Source: Tachypleus tridentatus
Taxonomy: Eukaryota; Arthropoda; Merostomata; Xiphosura; Limulidae
Assembly (NCBI RefSeq): GCF_004210375.1
Contig: NW_027467782.1
Location: 24,841,276 to 24,905,275 of the forward strand
Length of the DNA stretch: 64,000 nt
Direction of reading: 5' to 3'
A program made the translations under genes and the position numbers. Shown here piece after piece: positions 47,341 through 59,209 of this stretch (the stretch's first letter is position 1; each line of letters starts with the position of its first letter). The notes beneath the pieces are model-generated. The model had not been told where the DNA came from. It saw only the letters and a list, made by a program, of their open reading frames with translations, and ran no database searches.

Positions 47341-49080
47341 TTAACCCTCTCATCATGAATTCAGTTAAAATGACCAAACACATGACCTCTTTGTACTCAT
47401 TTCAAGTCTTAACAAAACTTGGTAGTCTTTCAGTTAACATTACAAGTCTTTCACACACAACAAAATCATATTTTTTGAAGTATTTTTAACAAACTACAAT
47501 AAAGGTTTGTCTGTAAATATATTATGTATTTGTTTTGAGGATGCAGTGTGTAAAGATTAAAAATATTTTTCTCCTCCAAAAAAGTTTCAGTATTCCTTTG
47601 TGCAATTTATAAAACCACTTAAATACATTTCAAATGTTTTTCCCAGAAAACTTCATATTTCACCTTTCATTTTCTCTACCCTATCTTAAAACCAGATCAG
47701 TCAGTTCGATTAATCTCCTAACCACCATTAAATAAAACTAAATTACCCTCTTTTATTCTTAGAATTGTAACATGAAACTACTTTTGTTTATCTGATGTAG
47801 TTTTAAGCTCATAATAGTGCACATACATTTATAATCAAATTTTGTTTTCTTGCACTTTGAACCTTTTCTAGCTACTATCTGTGCCATTATAAGGTTTAAA
47901 TCACTTGGAGCACATGCAGTTCATTTGGGTGCCTTGTGAAACACTTTTATCATATTATTTATTTTACCTAATTTAGTCTTTACTAACCTAAAAGATCCCT
48001 ACTTTTATATTTTAGTTACTTTTATAATAATAAATAACAAACAAACATGAAAATCAAGAAATAAAGTATTTACCAAAACTTCTTGTTTCTTGCTGTTGAT
48101 TGTCAGTGAAACTTAAGCCTGTTTTTTATACTAATGGTAGTAATGCACTAAACAATTATTATTTATTTAAATAATATACTGAAGATCACAGATTAACTAT
48201 GCGACAAGAGACTTTACAATTTTATCCAAGCTAGTCATTGTGATTCCTGTGGGAACCAAAGTTGTATTATAAGTGAAATTCATGCCAACCTAATCAAAAC
48301 ATAATTTAACACATCAATTGACAAAAGAAAAGCTTGACTTTCTACTATCTACAAGTAATATGTAATTAAATGTAAGAGAGAATTAGTAACAAATTCTGAA
48401 AAGGAGGATGTGACAGATGGCAAGGGAGGATCTGATTTTCTATTTGATAGCTCTGTAACCAAATAAAATTGAAAGTAGCAACAATCACAGTTAGTGAGAG
48501 ATTTGTTTTAGAATTTCGCACAAAGCTACTTGAGGGCTATCTGTGCTAGCCATCCCTAATTTAGCAGTGTAAGACTAGAGGGAAGGCAGCTAGTCATCGT
48601 CACCCACTGCCAACTCTTGGGCTACTCTTTTACCAACGAATAGTGGGATTGACTGTCACATTATAACGCCCCCATGGCTGAAAGGGCGAGCATGTTTGGT
48701 GCGAATGGGATACGAACCCACGACCCTCAGATTACGAGTTGCACGCCTTAACACGCTTGGCCATGCCGAGCCGTTAGTGAGAGAAACAACAATTTTATAG
48801 TAAGTACTTTAAGCTTAATTTTGTACTTTTTCAAGGGGTGGTGGGTAAAACAGAGAAGAGAAGGAAGAATACTTAGGGAAAATTCAGGATGTTTTTAATA
48901 TTACCTTGTAGAATTAAGAACTTAAAACTTACATACTATTAAAATATGGATTACTAGTCAAGTTCTTATGTTATAATAATTGTTGTATCATAAACAAAAA
49001 GCAGTTTAGTAAAAGTTTGAATGTAAGACACTAAAACTTTGTATCATGTGCAGTAAAGGACACCAGGAGAGAAATAGGGT
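47341..49080 (+). mobile_element. TTAA-flanked element (family 2), copy 1, with nested SINE
   Basis: The left end TTAACCCTCTCATCATGAATTCAG matches other family 2 starts (near 52020), and the right end AGAGAAATAGGGTC runs straight into copy 2. The SINE at 48502-48772 is inserted within it. Confidence 0.55.
48502..48772 (-). mobile_element. tRNA-derived SINE nested in the family 2 element
   Basis: This is the same SINE family as in the array, well preserved (head GGCTCGGCATGGCCAAGCG, box B GGGTTCGTATCCC). A perfect 12-bp target-site duplication, GTTAGTGAGAGA, lies at 48490-48501 and 48773-48784, inside the older TTAA element. Confidence 0.93.
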
Positions 49081-50628
49081 CGATTTATATGACCAACCAT
49101 GTGACCTCTTTGTACTTGTTTAAAATCTTTTTAGATTAAATACTTTTAACTTTCAATATAGTGTGTATATCTTCACAAAATATGGCAGTGTTTAATTTTA
49201 TATTGTAAGTCTTTAACATACAAATATATTATATTTTTAGAAGTATTTCTAATAAAATAAAATAAATATTTGTCCATAAGTATATTGAGTATTTTTTTAT
49301 TTTTAAAGTCCGTGTGTCAAGTAATTTTCACATCTAAATTAAAAATACTTTTCCTTATCTCAAAGTCTCAACATTCCTTTATTTAATCCCTAAGACTTCC
49401 TAAATACATTTAAAACTGTTTCTTTTCACAAAATTTGATAATATATGTATATTATTTCTCTAACCCACTTCAAAATGAGATTGGTAATTACGATTAACTG
49501 TGCAACCATAAAAATAAAATAAAATCTGAATTACCTACTTTAATTTCTATAATGACTTCGTATAGTAATATAACAACCCATTTGTTTATCCTAATTAGCT
49601 TTAAGTTTGTAACAATATGCATTTATTTATATTTAAATTTAATTGTTTTATTGATTTTGAGACATGACTTACTACTCTCTGGATGCTTATAAGTTGTAAA
49701 TAACTCTGGGAATGTGCAGCTCCATCATGCTATTGAATTACATTACCAACGAGCTACTAAAACTAGTAAAAGCAGCTTACATGTGAGCCTCAAGAAGCAT
49801 CTTTATTTTATTATACATAAAAAATAACCATGAAAAACAAGAAATAAAATACATCACAAATATTTTTTTGTTTGCTCTCGGTTGTTAAAGAGAGTTAACC
49901 CTAATTTTTGTATACTATTTATTCATTGTATTGCAATTAATGAGTTTTATTTAATTAAATACTACTCCAAACAATATAAACTAATAACATGCAAAAAGTA
50001 TACAAATTCCATTACCCCTCAAAATTTTTCTGGCTTTTTGACTAGAACAATGGTCATTACAAATTAATCCAAGCTAGTCATTAAATTTCTTAGAGGAACA
50101 TTGTTCATACTCTGAGAGAAACTGACATTTAACTGTTCAGAATAGAATGTTATACAACACGGCATTTGACAGATGAAAACCTTGAGTGTCTGCTGGTTAT
50201 AGGTAATATATAATTAAATGTATGAGTGAACTACTAATGAATTATGAAAGAAAAGATGTGATGGGTGGGTGTGGCAGAATGGGTCTGATTTTATATTTGA
50301 TAACTCTGTAACCAAACAACGTTGAGGACTATAATAAAAGTGGTTTACCTGAGCAATGACAATTTTATGGAGAATAGTTTATGTACAATTTCATACTTTT
50401 TTAAAGGATGATGACAGGATAGGGAAAATTCTGTATTTTTTCAAATATTACCTTATAGAGTTAAGAACTTAAAACTTATATGCTATTAAAATATAGATTA
50501 TTAGCTAATATTTTATGCTATTCTAATTGGTATAACATAACCATAAAGTTATTTAATAAACATTTTAATGTGTGACACTAAACCCTCGTGTTATGCACTG
50601 TAAAAATACCTCAGTGGATAGGGTAAAA
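49081..50628 (+). mobile_element. TTAA-flanked element (family 2), copy 2
   Basis: It follows copy 1 without a gap. Shared landmarks are ATGACCAACCATGTGACCTCTTTG at the left (49,091 on), GGGTCTGATTTTATATTTG in the middle and GATAGGGTAA at the right. The left terminus has lost its clear TTAA. Confidence 0.5.
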
Positions 50629-50639
50629 GGATGCAATGG

Positions 50640-50860
50640 GATACATAGCATAATATCCTCATTAAAATGTTTTTTGCTCTGAAAGATGCAGTAGGGTTTA
50701 TATTATTACATCTTCATGAAATTGTTTGTGGCTCAGAAAAATGTAAGAGGAACTTTGTTCTAAAGGATGCAACAGGACCTGTAAATCAGATCTTTGCGAG
50801 TGTATTTGACTCTGAAAGATGTAAAAGGTCCTCTAACATTAATAGAGAGTGAGAGTGCTC
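50640..50860 (+). repeat. Short block of the ~55-bp tandem repeat
   Basis: Units such as TTTGCTCTGAAAGATGCAG, TGTGGCTCAGAAAAATG and TTTGACTCTGAAAGATG are of the same type as at 46,830-47,340. As there, the block touches the end of a family 2 element. Confidence 0.6.
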
Positions 50861-51314
50861 TTTACTTTCAAGTATGTGACAAGAATTGTTTACCTCACCA
50901 TGATTCTGAACAATCATCAGATCAACAGGAAATTGCTCTTTACTATAAAAATTTAATATAATATCTAGCATTAAATTTTTAAGCAATCGTACACTGCTCT
51001 AAAGTGCAGATCTGTTATTAATTCATACCAACTATCAGTTAAATGCTCTTTTATTAGATATAAAAAAAAGTTTGTACAGAATTGCTCTATCATAGAAGAA
51101 AGAGAGAATATTAAACATTTATCTTATAAAGATATAACAGAATATAATCCTCAAAGGTAAAGTGCACTAGTAGATGTATCATTAATATTATATTTTCATA
51201 ATGTGTATTACTAAAAGTGTTTTAGTACAAAAAAACATTAATATATTTATGAAAGCTTTAACTGCACCTACAAAAATGTTGATCTTTATTTGTGTCTCTA
51301 ACACAGATGCTTTG

Positions 51315-51560
51315 TTTTTGTTTTAAGATATTCACAGAAACTTATTCATTGGCCATCTGCACTAGACACCCACAATTTTTTAACTGACAATTTTGAGGAA
51401 AAACAACTAGTTATCAAAATCCACTGCCAACTCTTGTCTGACTACTCAGTATGATTTGGTTGTCATGCTTACAATGCATGCACAGCCTCAAAGTGTAAAG
51501 CACGATTTTTATTTCTAGTAGCATATGAAAAAGTCAAGCATATTAACCAGTAATCTAAAG
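51315..51560 (-). mobile_element. Degenerate SINE
   Basis: Remnants of the SINE body can be followed (GGCCATCTGCACTAG, CCACTGCCAACTCTTG, GACTACTC), but the tRNA head is heavily worn. Confidence 0.6.
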
Positions 51561-51604
51561 TTGTAAAAAAGAATAACATAAATAAATATGAACTTCATAC
51601 ATAC

Positions 51605-51724
51605 CTGTTTTCAACAACTAAAAAGTGGAATATAGTAGCAACTCCTTGTGGGTGAAACTGAAGAAGGGGCAGTAAAGCAGTCATCACCTGGTTAAGAAGG
51701 GATCCAAGAGATTGCAATTCCACA
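51605..51724 (-). CDS. ATR: ATR exon, UME domain (second half)
   Basis: The 120-nt exon sits between GTGTCAG and AG|GTATGT. It encodes QSLGSLLNQVMTALLPLL, then GVATIFHFLVVEN. It matches ATR CLGSLLSHVIVALLPLI and IFHYLIIEN (from memory). The first base completes the asparagine codon left by the exon at 55254. After it, about 125 residues of the usual ATR sequence are not seen before the next exon at 41025, an interval that is full of mobile elements. Confidence 0.93.
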
Positions 51725-52019
51725 CTGACACAAAGAAACAAAAGGTTAAATTCTGTATTATATAATTTTTAATGATTAGTCATACTTTCATATGCCTGAA
51801 CATGCAACTATGACCAAATCCCTAAAACCATGATATTTTATGAAAACTGAAATTAGGATGCCATATTATAAATATGCTAATAAAAAAACTAAAAACAAAA
51901 ACATAAACATGTAATGCACATAAACAGCACTTATGAAAACCAGATTTTGAGTGAGAACTGATAACAAAAAATGGACAATTTCTATTTTGGTCCTAAAATA
52001 TGTTATAGATTCTTAACTT

Positions 52020-53007
52020 TTAACTCTTTCAACATGGGCTCGGTCAATTTGACCAACCATGTGACCTCTTTGTACTCATTTAAAATCTCTTTTGACATAA
52101 TACTTCTAACCTTAAATAATAGTGTGCATATCTTCCCATAGTTTGGCAGTTTTCAGTTAATGTTATAAGTGTTACACAAACAAGAAAAATATTTTTAGTG
52201 AAGTATTTTCAATAAACTAGAGTAAAGATTTGTCAGTGAATATATGGATCACTCCATTTGCAAAGTAATTTTTATGTTGAGATTAAAATACTTTTCTTAA
52301 TCTCAAAAATTCCAAATTTCCTTTGTGTCATCCCAAAAACCTTTATAGACATTTTAAATGTTTGTTTCCAGTAACTATTTACATTTCATCTGTTATTTTC
52401 TCTACCCTAACTCAAAATGCGATCAGTCATTTTGGCTGACCTGGTAACTGTAAATAAAAACCTGAAATTTACATATACCTGTTAAGAACAGAATGTAATA
52501 TATCATTTGACACATAAAAACCTTAATTTCCTATTGTTTATAGGTAGTATGTAGTTAAATGTACAAGAGAACTATTAACATATCTTGAAAGAGAGGGTGT
52601 GACAGGTAGGTGTGGTAAAAGGGGTTTTCTATTTATATCTCTGTTATCATGCAAAATTGAAGACAATAAAAAATATGGTTTGCCTGAGCAATAACAATTG
52701 TATAGTGAGTAACGAATGTTTAATTTCTTAATTTTTCAAAGAATTGTGAAAAAATAAAGATGACAAGATACTTAGCAAAAATACATAATGTGTGTCATAC
52801 TAAGGGAAATTCAGAATTTGAGTTAACATTGTCTTGTAAAAGTAGGAGCTTAAAACGTATACTGTTAAAGCATGGATTATTAGCTAAGCTTATATGCTAC
52901 ATTAATTGGTACAACATAAACAAAAATTAGTTTAATAAAATATTGAATGTAAGACACTAAAACTTTGTGTCATGGTCAGTGAAGAATACATGGGTCAAAT
53001 GAGTTAA
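52020..53007 (+). mobile_element. TTAA-flanked element (family 2), copy 3, best ends
   Basis: The 988-bp copy starts TTAACTCTTTCAACATGGG and ends CATGGGTCAAATGAGTTAA, imperfect inverted termini each bounded by TTAA. No open frame is seen. This fits a piggyBac-type non-autonomous element, by inference from ends and target only. Confidence 0.6.
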
Positions 53008-53642
53008 TAGTTACTGAAGAGATGAGATAGACAGATGGAATCTTACCTTCACATTATGACAACGAGATAAGTAGACTGATCCTAACCTTCATACATAACT
53101 AAAAGACAGATTTTTTACATTTAAGATCGCCAGGAAAGTTTACAGATTTCAACCACTACAAATCATTCAACTTCAGTAAATTAACTTCAGACATTGAATA
53201 TCTTTGTTGATAAAAAGTCAGCTTGTAAGCAGTGTCAAGCCATCCAAAAATAAACAACTGGCTAGCTCAAGCAAAGTGTAACAATATCAACTCAAAATTA
53301 ATTTGCTTGTCATGGACCTGGACTGTCAATACAATATTCAGTTCTAGACAGATAGAAAAGTCAGTATAGTTTATAAGTTTTTAAAAATTCTTGTATATTG
53401 ACTAATATTTGCAATAGCTACTATCACAAACCGTAGTTATTGTTTTTTGTTGTTGTTTGTATATTAAAATATATTTGTGTTAAGAAAATTGTGTGTATCA
53501 ATTTTGTTAGCAAATATCATAAATTTGATACATATCAAAATTCAATTAACTTCTAAATTAAAATTTCACATGAGAAATCCTTATAACATCTAGTTAGCTT
53601 TACCAAATGTTTCTTAAGAAGAAATATTTTATTTCATGTCCA

Positions 53643-54905
53643 TTAACAAATTTCTACATGGATTCAGTCAATTTGACCAATTTCGTAATCACCATATAAA
53701 AATACAAAACCAATATACATTATGCTTTTTTTTACTCAAGAATGACTACAGATTACAAAACATAAATGTTTAGACACAACTGCTTAAATCTCATGACATT
53801 ATACATTTATATAGATTTACTATTTTCATAATATTGACTTTTCAGCCTGTTTGGCTAACAATTCAGAAGTTACAATGCCACAGTGCATGTTTGCTAATGT
53901 TAATGTATCCAATAATATAAAACTGACCTTTAGGTTTTACAAAGTGACCTATATCATCTGCATTTTAGTGGACTAGTATTTGGTAAAATACAGTCATATA
54001 CAATTATTATAAATTGTATATTTATATAGAACATTACTATTTAAAAACAAATTTTCTTAAACTAATTTATCTCAAAACGTAGAGCAGTAAATAACAAAGT
54101 AAGCAAACAATTATCAGTTTTAGTTACAACCTATGTCCTCATTGCTGTTTGTCTTAGCTTGCTAAGCCTTCAGAAATGTCCCATGTGGAGGTTATGAAAC
54201 AAAATTTTCTTTTTGATATTTTATATGTACATTAGAACAATCAAACAGTTATAAATTACTACACTGATAACATAGAATTCCATTATAATTTATCAAGTTT
54301 AAAAACTAAACTGTATTTGTATCAAATAAAACAGGAAATCTAGAACAGGCTAAAGACTCAAATTAGCAGCATGAAGGTTTGTTTCGAAAGAAAGAGAGGA
54401 CACCATCACATTTGAAAATGGCTAGGAAAATCATTAAAAAAATATTCTGAGCTTCTGATTGTTTTTTCAGATCATATATAGAAGTAAATGTATATACAAG
54501 ACCATTTCTCAAAATGAAAAGGTACGATTCAACAAATATTGTTATAGTTTAGAAAATTAAAAGGATAAAAGTGTTTTTTTTTTTATTTTAGCTTATCCAT
54601 TTGAGTTCCTAGTTGGTACATCTACAGACGTTGTGTTTTTACATCACAAGCATTTAATTTGAACCAGTGCTACATTCAACACAACACAGAACATATAAAA
54701 TTGAAGTTTTGGTGTATTTGTTTAATACTTACTTTTAAACTACAAAATTAAATACTGTATAATATCAAAATTTGAATTATAATCTACAGTTTGATACCAG
54801 AAATAGAGATAAATTCATAAAACTGTATTTCAATAAAATTTTGAATGCAACTTAATAAATGTAATAACATGGCCTTTGACATGTGACCCATCTGAAAAGG
54901 GTTAA
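53643..54905 (+). mobile_element. TTAA-flanked element (family 1), copy 2
   Basis: It starts TTAACAAATTTCTACATGG and ends TGACCCATCTGAAAAGGGTTAA. The interior matches the copy at 29187-30765 (ATAAAACTGACCTTTAGG, TTTTAGTGGACTAGTATT). Confidence 0.6.
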
Positions 54906-55253
54906 TAAAAGTCATATTATTCCCTGCACAATGCAATGCAATACTGACTAATCACGAGTACACACTCCCAATAGATGTGAAAAATAAGTCTACAAAGATC
55001 ATAAACACTTAAGACAACAAACCACATCAAATCAAAGTAGACGTTATTAAAGAAATATTTATAAAATATTAGACACAATGAAAGAATATTATTTTCAAAA
55101 TTGTTTTTAGAGTTTTCTACACTTTTACCATTTTCAAGACCCTATGGAATCAATAAAATTATAAAAAAATGTGTTTAAGTTAAGAAATTTCATTAGATAA
55201 GTAGATTAATTAAAAGTTACTTTTCTTGCAATTGCAAAGTAAAGAAAATATAC

Positions 55254-55411
55254 TTATGAACAAAAGTGTTCCAGGCTTGAGTACAAATTTGAGGGAAATC
55301 TTCCTCAGTAAAATGAATAGCTATCTTTAGAGTAGCCATCACTTTCATCCTCACTGCAGTAATGTGCTTTGGACCCATTAGCTCCATAATAGAATTTAAA
55401 CTTCCTAATGC
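55254..55411 (-). CDS. ATR: ATR exon, UME domain (first half)
   Basis: The 158-nt exon sits between TTATTTTAG and AA|GTATAT. It encodes ALGSLNSIMELMGPKHI, TAVRMKVMATLKIAI and DFPQICTQAWNTFV. This matches the most conserved part of the ATR UME domain (ALNSLMSLMKLMGPKHV, VRVKMMTTLRTGL, FPELCCRAWDCFV, from memory). Phases fit the neighbours on both sides. Confidence 0.95.
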
Positions 55412-56489
55412 CTAAAATAAATGAGAAAATTAGTTTTAGATATAAAAGTTCTCTTTATGTATTTAATGAATTTTGAGCAGTTGTAAAGTTCTAGATTTTT
55501 TGTTTTATGAAAAAAAAGTGTCCAGGTTTTAAACATGAAAACTCAAATATATACTACCAAAAATTAAGCACATAAGTGTCATACAGTGACACTGGTAAAA
55601 CTTCTTACGTTTGTTTAAAATAAACCTGTCCAACAACAGTAATTAAATGAAATTTCTGATGATATAAAGATAGGGATGTTGCAGCTACAGTTTACATTTT
55701 AAAACTCGATACACTTAAGAGAAACTGCTACAATCTCTATACAGAATAACAAACATTTCATGTTTGCAAAACTACAAAAAATTCATTGATGTTGTATCAC
55801 TAAGTTTAATACTAGCAAGTCAGTTCTTTAAAAAACCTTAGAAACCAACAAAATTTCTTAATATTTCATTAATGTCCACAATTAGTTAAACAGGATGGAA
55901 TACAATTATGTAACTACTCAAAATATTGTCCAATATTTGGATGTGTTGTTCCTACAGGCAAGCTTATCAATCCTTGTATTTAATGTATTTAGAGGTAGGA
56001 AATAATTAAATGTAAGCCTAATACTACAATATGAAGCTGATTGGTTCCATATATAAAGCACAAACCATATTCAAGAAACACTTCTATGGGTAAATGGTAC
56101 ATACCAGAGTACTGACCATTAGTGACAAAACATGCACCATACTCTAATTAACTCTAAAAATAACATATCCAAATATCCTACAAAATTAAACTATATTTTC
56201 TGTGAATAGATAACTGTGTTCCATTCAGTATTAAGTCTATAATTTTTTTTTCCTATGATAAATTCATGGGAGGATAACGATGAAGAAAGAGCTCGTTCTT
56301 TTATTGGAGCTAAGATGGTTAACTTCATCACCTTCATCCAGCATGATCAACTCTAGTTCTTATAACGTACAACCTATAGTTACTATTTTGGATGATTACA
56401 TCAGTTTCAACAATTCTTAGGATAAATGATACATAACTGGAACAGCACCTTACTAACATACAGACTTTTACTTTCAACCATAAGAGCTT

Positions 56490-56630
56490 TGTCCAACTGT
56501 ATGAGTCAAATAATGGGATTCACGGTTACTTTCATAACAAACTCACAACTGAAAGCATGAAGAATGTTCAGTAGCATTATATGTCAAACCCTGGACCCTA
56601 CAAGCTAACCACTGGGCAATGCCAAGCCTG
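56490..56630 (-). mobile_element. Degenerate SINE with tRNA-like head
   Basis: On the minus strand the head GGCTTGGCATTGCCCAGTGG + TTAGC and box B-like CAGGGTTTGAC are followed by worn SINE body (a match to the GTGGGATTGACCGTC region). Confidence 0.6.
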
Positions 56631-56723
56631 TATTATTCATACAGGGAGTCTTTGCTCTTTCATAAATATTTATTTACATAAATTTCACTTTCATATTTTC
56701 AATATGACTTTAAGATTATAAAG

Positions 56724-56850
56724 TTTTTTTTTACTAAATAATGATAACAATAGTTTAACTTAGAAAACCAATCATAAACAAACATGTTTTTTTTATACTA
56801 AATAATGATAACAATAGTTTAACTTAGAAAACCAATAATAAACAAACATG
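56724..56850 (+). repeat. 63-bp tandem duplication
   Basis: Two near-identical copies of T8-ACTAAATAATGATAACAATA..AACAAACATG. An ATR exon begins about 130 bp to the right. Confidence 0.85.
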
Positions 56851-56982
56851 TGATATACATAGAATTTTATGGAACTGACTTTACTTTCTTTTAAGATAAA
56901 TAAAATAAAATATACAAATGAATCACAAAACTTTCAAGCAATAAATTTAAATTTCCTAATTATCATGTAATAAAACACCTAC

Positions 56983-57060
56983 TAGTTTCTTTTCCTCTAA
57001 TGGAAAATTTGCATTAAGCAACTGGGAATCAAAGAAAGCAAGAAAACCCAAAAGTCGTGA
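56983..57060 (-). CDS. ATR: ATR exon, HEAT repeats
   Basis: This small 78-nt exon sits between TTTTACAG and CTA|GTAGGT. It encodes SRLLGFLAFFDSQLL, then FPLEEKKL. It matches ATR PKLLGILAFFNMQLL and IEDKKM (from memory). Phase 0 at both ends agrees with both neighbours, which supports the donor at CTA|GTAGGT rather than the GTGTTT four bases later. Confidence 0.93.
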
Positions 57061-57069
57061 CTGTAAAAT

Positions 57070-58380
57070 TTGGCCTATGGATTAAAATAAAGCAATCAAT
57101 TAAAGGTTATAATAACTTTTTACTGATTTAAAAATGAATTTCAATTCCTCTTCACAAAAGTTAACAAATACCAACTTATTTTATTAATGAAGCTATTTGC
57201 TCTGGTTATGTTTCTTACTCTACTTTTAGTTGTGTTGTAAAATTATACCTGGTACTTATTTCCTACATATACAATATTACAATAATTGCTGTAATATAAT
57301 GTTTAAGTATATAATTCTTAGGTAAATATACTTCTGACAACTTTAATTCTCATAAAAGATTGCGAGCTCACAATTCCCGTAGCTTGTAATTATTAAAATT
57401 GCTTTACTTGAAAGCATGTCCATATTACAGTTACGAGAAGTCCGTTTGTGGCCCCTGACTCAAAAGTTTGTGCACCACTGCTGTAAATACTTTACTCTGA
57501 ACAATGCTAAACTTCTGTTATGTTAACCTATAATTTCCTTGTATAAATACCAGAATTTTTAAAGTCAGATACAAGTAACTGACCAATATGACTCATCAAG
57601 AGTAAATAACTGACAAATTTTACTCAGAAACAATCATTTGGAATTTTTCTGGATACTTCAAGTCTCAAGTTTTTGAGAAATATCAATATTCAAGGTGATT
57701 CTCAATTCACACTTTATTCAGCCAGCCTTTTAAATTTATTACTTTCCATACATGGCTGCATGCTTTTAATATATTCTGCATAATGTACTGTATTAAAAAA
57801 AGTGCAAATATTTTAGTTTATAATGTAAAGATTTAAAACAAAATTGTCATCAAAGTACACTAGATGTGAATTCTCCTAGATGTTTCATTTTTTAACGTTT
57901 TCAAAGATTTATAAAAGTTTCTTACACACCAAACATTCACAAATACTTTTTTTTAATTTATATTAATTAGATGAAGTTCTAAAACTTAGGTTTCTTTTTA
58001 AATATTTAAGTAGTTTTTACTTATTCAATTAGCTCTCAGGAAATTAGAATTTTACTAAAAAGTAAATATATTAAACAAGTGGTTATTACTGATACTTCTT
58101 CACTTAATATTAACAATTCCATTTACTTTGAATGGCCATAATGTTTATTTTAACTAACAATTCAACATTAACTGTCCACAAAAGGAGATACAGGGAAAAA
58201 TCTCAGTCAAGATGCTACCAAAAGAAATTCCAACTAAACTTATAATAGTTTGATACAGCATGTCAGTTTTTATTTATCTTTATTGAGATATTTGCCCAAA
58301 ATTTACATTTTACAGCACAGAATCAGATTTTTTATTTGTTGTAGATATGTAATGCAACTTTTTTAAGTATTTCAAATTTC
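57070..58380. other. ATR intron, nothing recognised
   Basis: AT-rich intron. I see no exon, RNA gene or clear repeat. Confidence 0.5.
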
Positions 58381-58383
58381 AAC

Positions 58384-58566
58384 TGTAGCCATTACTATAT
58401 CTTCTGGTTTTGTAATAGGCTTTGTTCCATCATAACTTTCATCTTTCCATGCCAACATTGCAAGTCCACTAAAGACTTGTTCATAGTGAGTGCTGATGTG
58501 AAGAAGTAATTCATTATGTATTCTCTGGTAATCACATCTCAACAAGCTGCCTATCTCAATATTAGT
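58384..58566 (-). CDS. ATR: ATR exon, HEAT repeats
   Basis: The 183-nt exon follows the acceptor AAACTGAG. It encodes TNIEIGSLLRCDYQR, HNELLLHISTHYEQVFSGL and then a variable end, DESYDGTKPI. It matches ATR TEIELGSLLRQDFQ and HNELLLRIGEHYQQVFNGL (from memory). The donor used is ACA|GTTGAA, a poor consensus but the only one that keeps phase 0 with the next exon. The true end could differ by a few codons. Confidence 0.92.
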
Positions 58567-59014
58567 CTCAGTTTAAAAATAAGAAATTCTGTTATAATCA
58601 AAGTCAGTTTAAATTAGATTTTATTAAATTAATACCATATATCTCACAGAGATACAAGTTTTTACAAAAATCTACTGAAGCGAATCCCATGCTTTCCCAT
58701 ATAATAATATGTGAAAAAAAACAACCGAGACTTTAATTCTAAGTATTTAATTAATTGAGTCAAAATGTAAATAATGTATGGAACTGCAGATATAAAATAA
58801 CATACAGTATTGAGAGACTACAAACTTTGACCTTCCTTCTCCCATAAACATCTTACTTCTAAACATTGTCATACAAATTAAATTTGCCAAATACCAGTAT
58901 TATGTTAAAAGTGTATTAGTATTGTTTGTTTTTAATAAAGTGCTGTATAAATACACAATTATATGGCTAAGTAATAGCAAATATAAGCCAAAGTTGAATG
59001 CAAGTAGTACTTAC

Positions 59015-59209
59015 CTGAACATAGGTGAGTGCTTTTTCCATTTCTTCTTTAGAGCAGTGACGAACAAGGTATGAAAATATGTATTTAAAATGGTTCATTA
59101 AGAGTTCTTGCTTCTGCATTCTCATCTGTTTGGCCAGTACTTTCAGCAACATTGAAGCTTCAGGAGAAGCTTTAGTAGCAAGTGGAGGCAACATGTAGCG
59201 TAAAGTGCT
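59015..59209 (-). CDS. ATR: ATR exon, HEAT repeats
   Basis: The 195-nt exon starts after GAATAATAG and ends at CAG|GTAAGT. It encodes STLRYMLPPLATKASPEAS, NHFKYIFSYLVRHCSKEEM and EKALTYVQ. It matches ATR TLQVLLPDLAAKASPAAS and NNFKYIFSHLVCSCSKDEL (from memory). It starts in phase 0 while the exon upstream (61543) leaves two bases, so the two cannot be neighbours in the mRNA. In the family several hundred residues lie between these regions. Confidence 0.95.
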
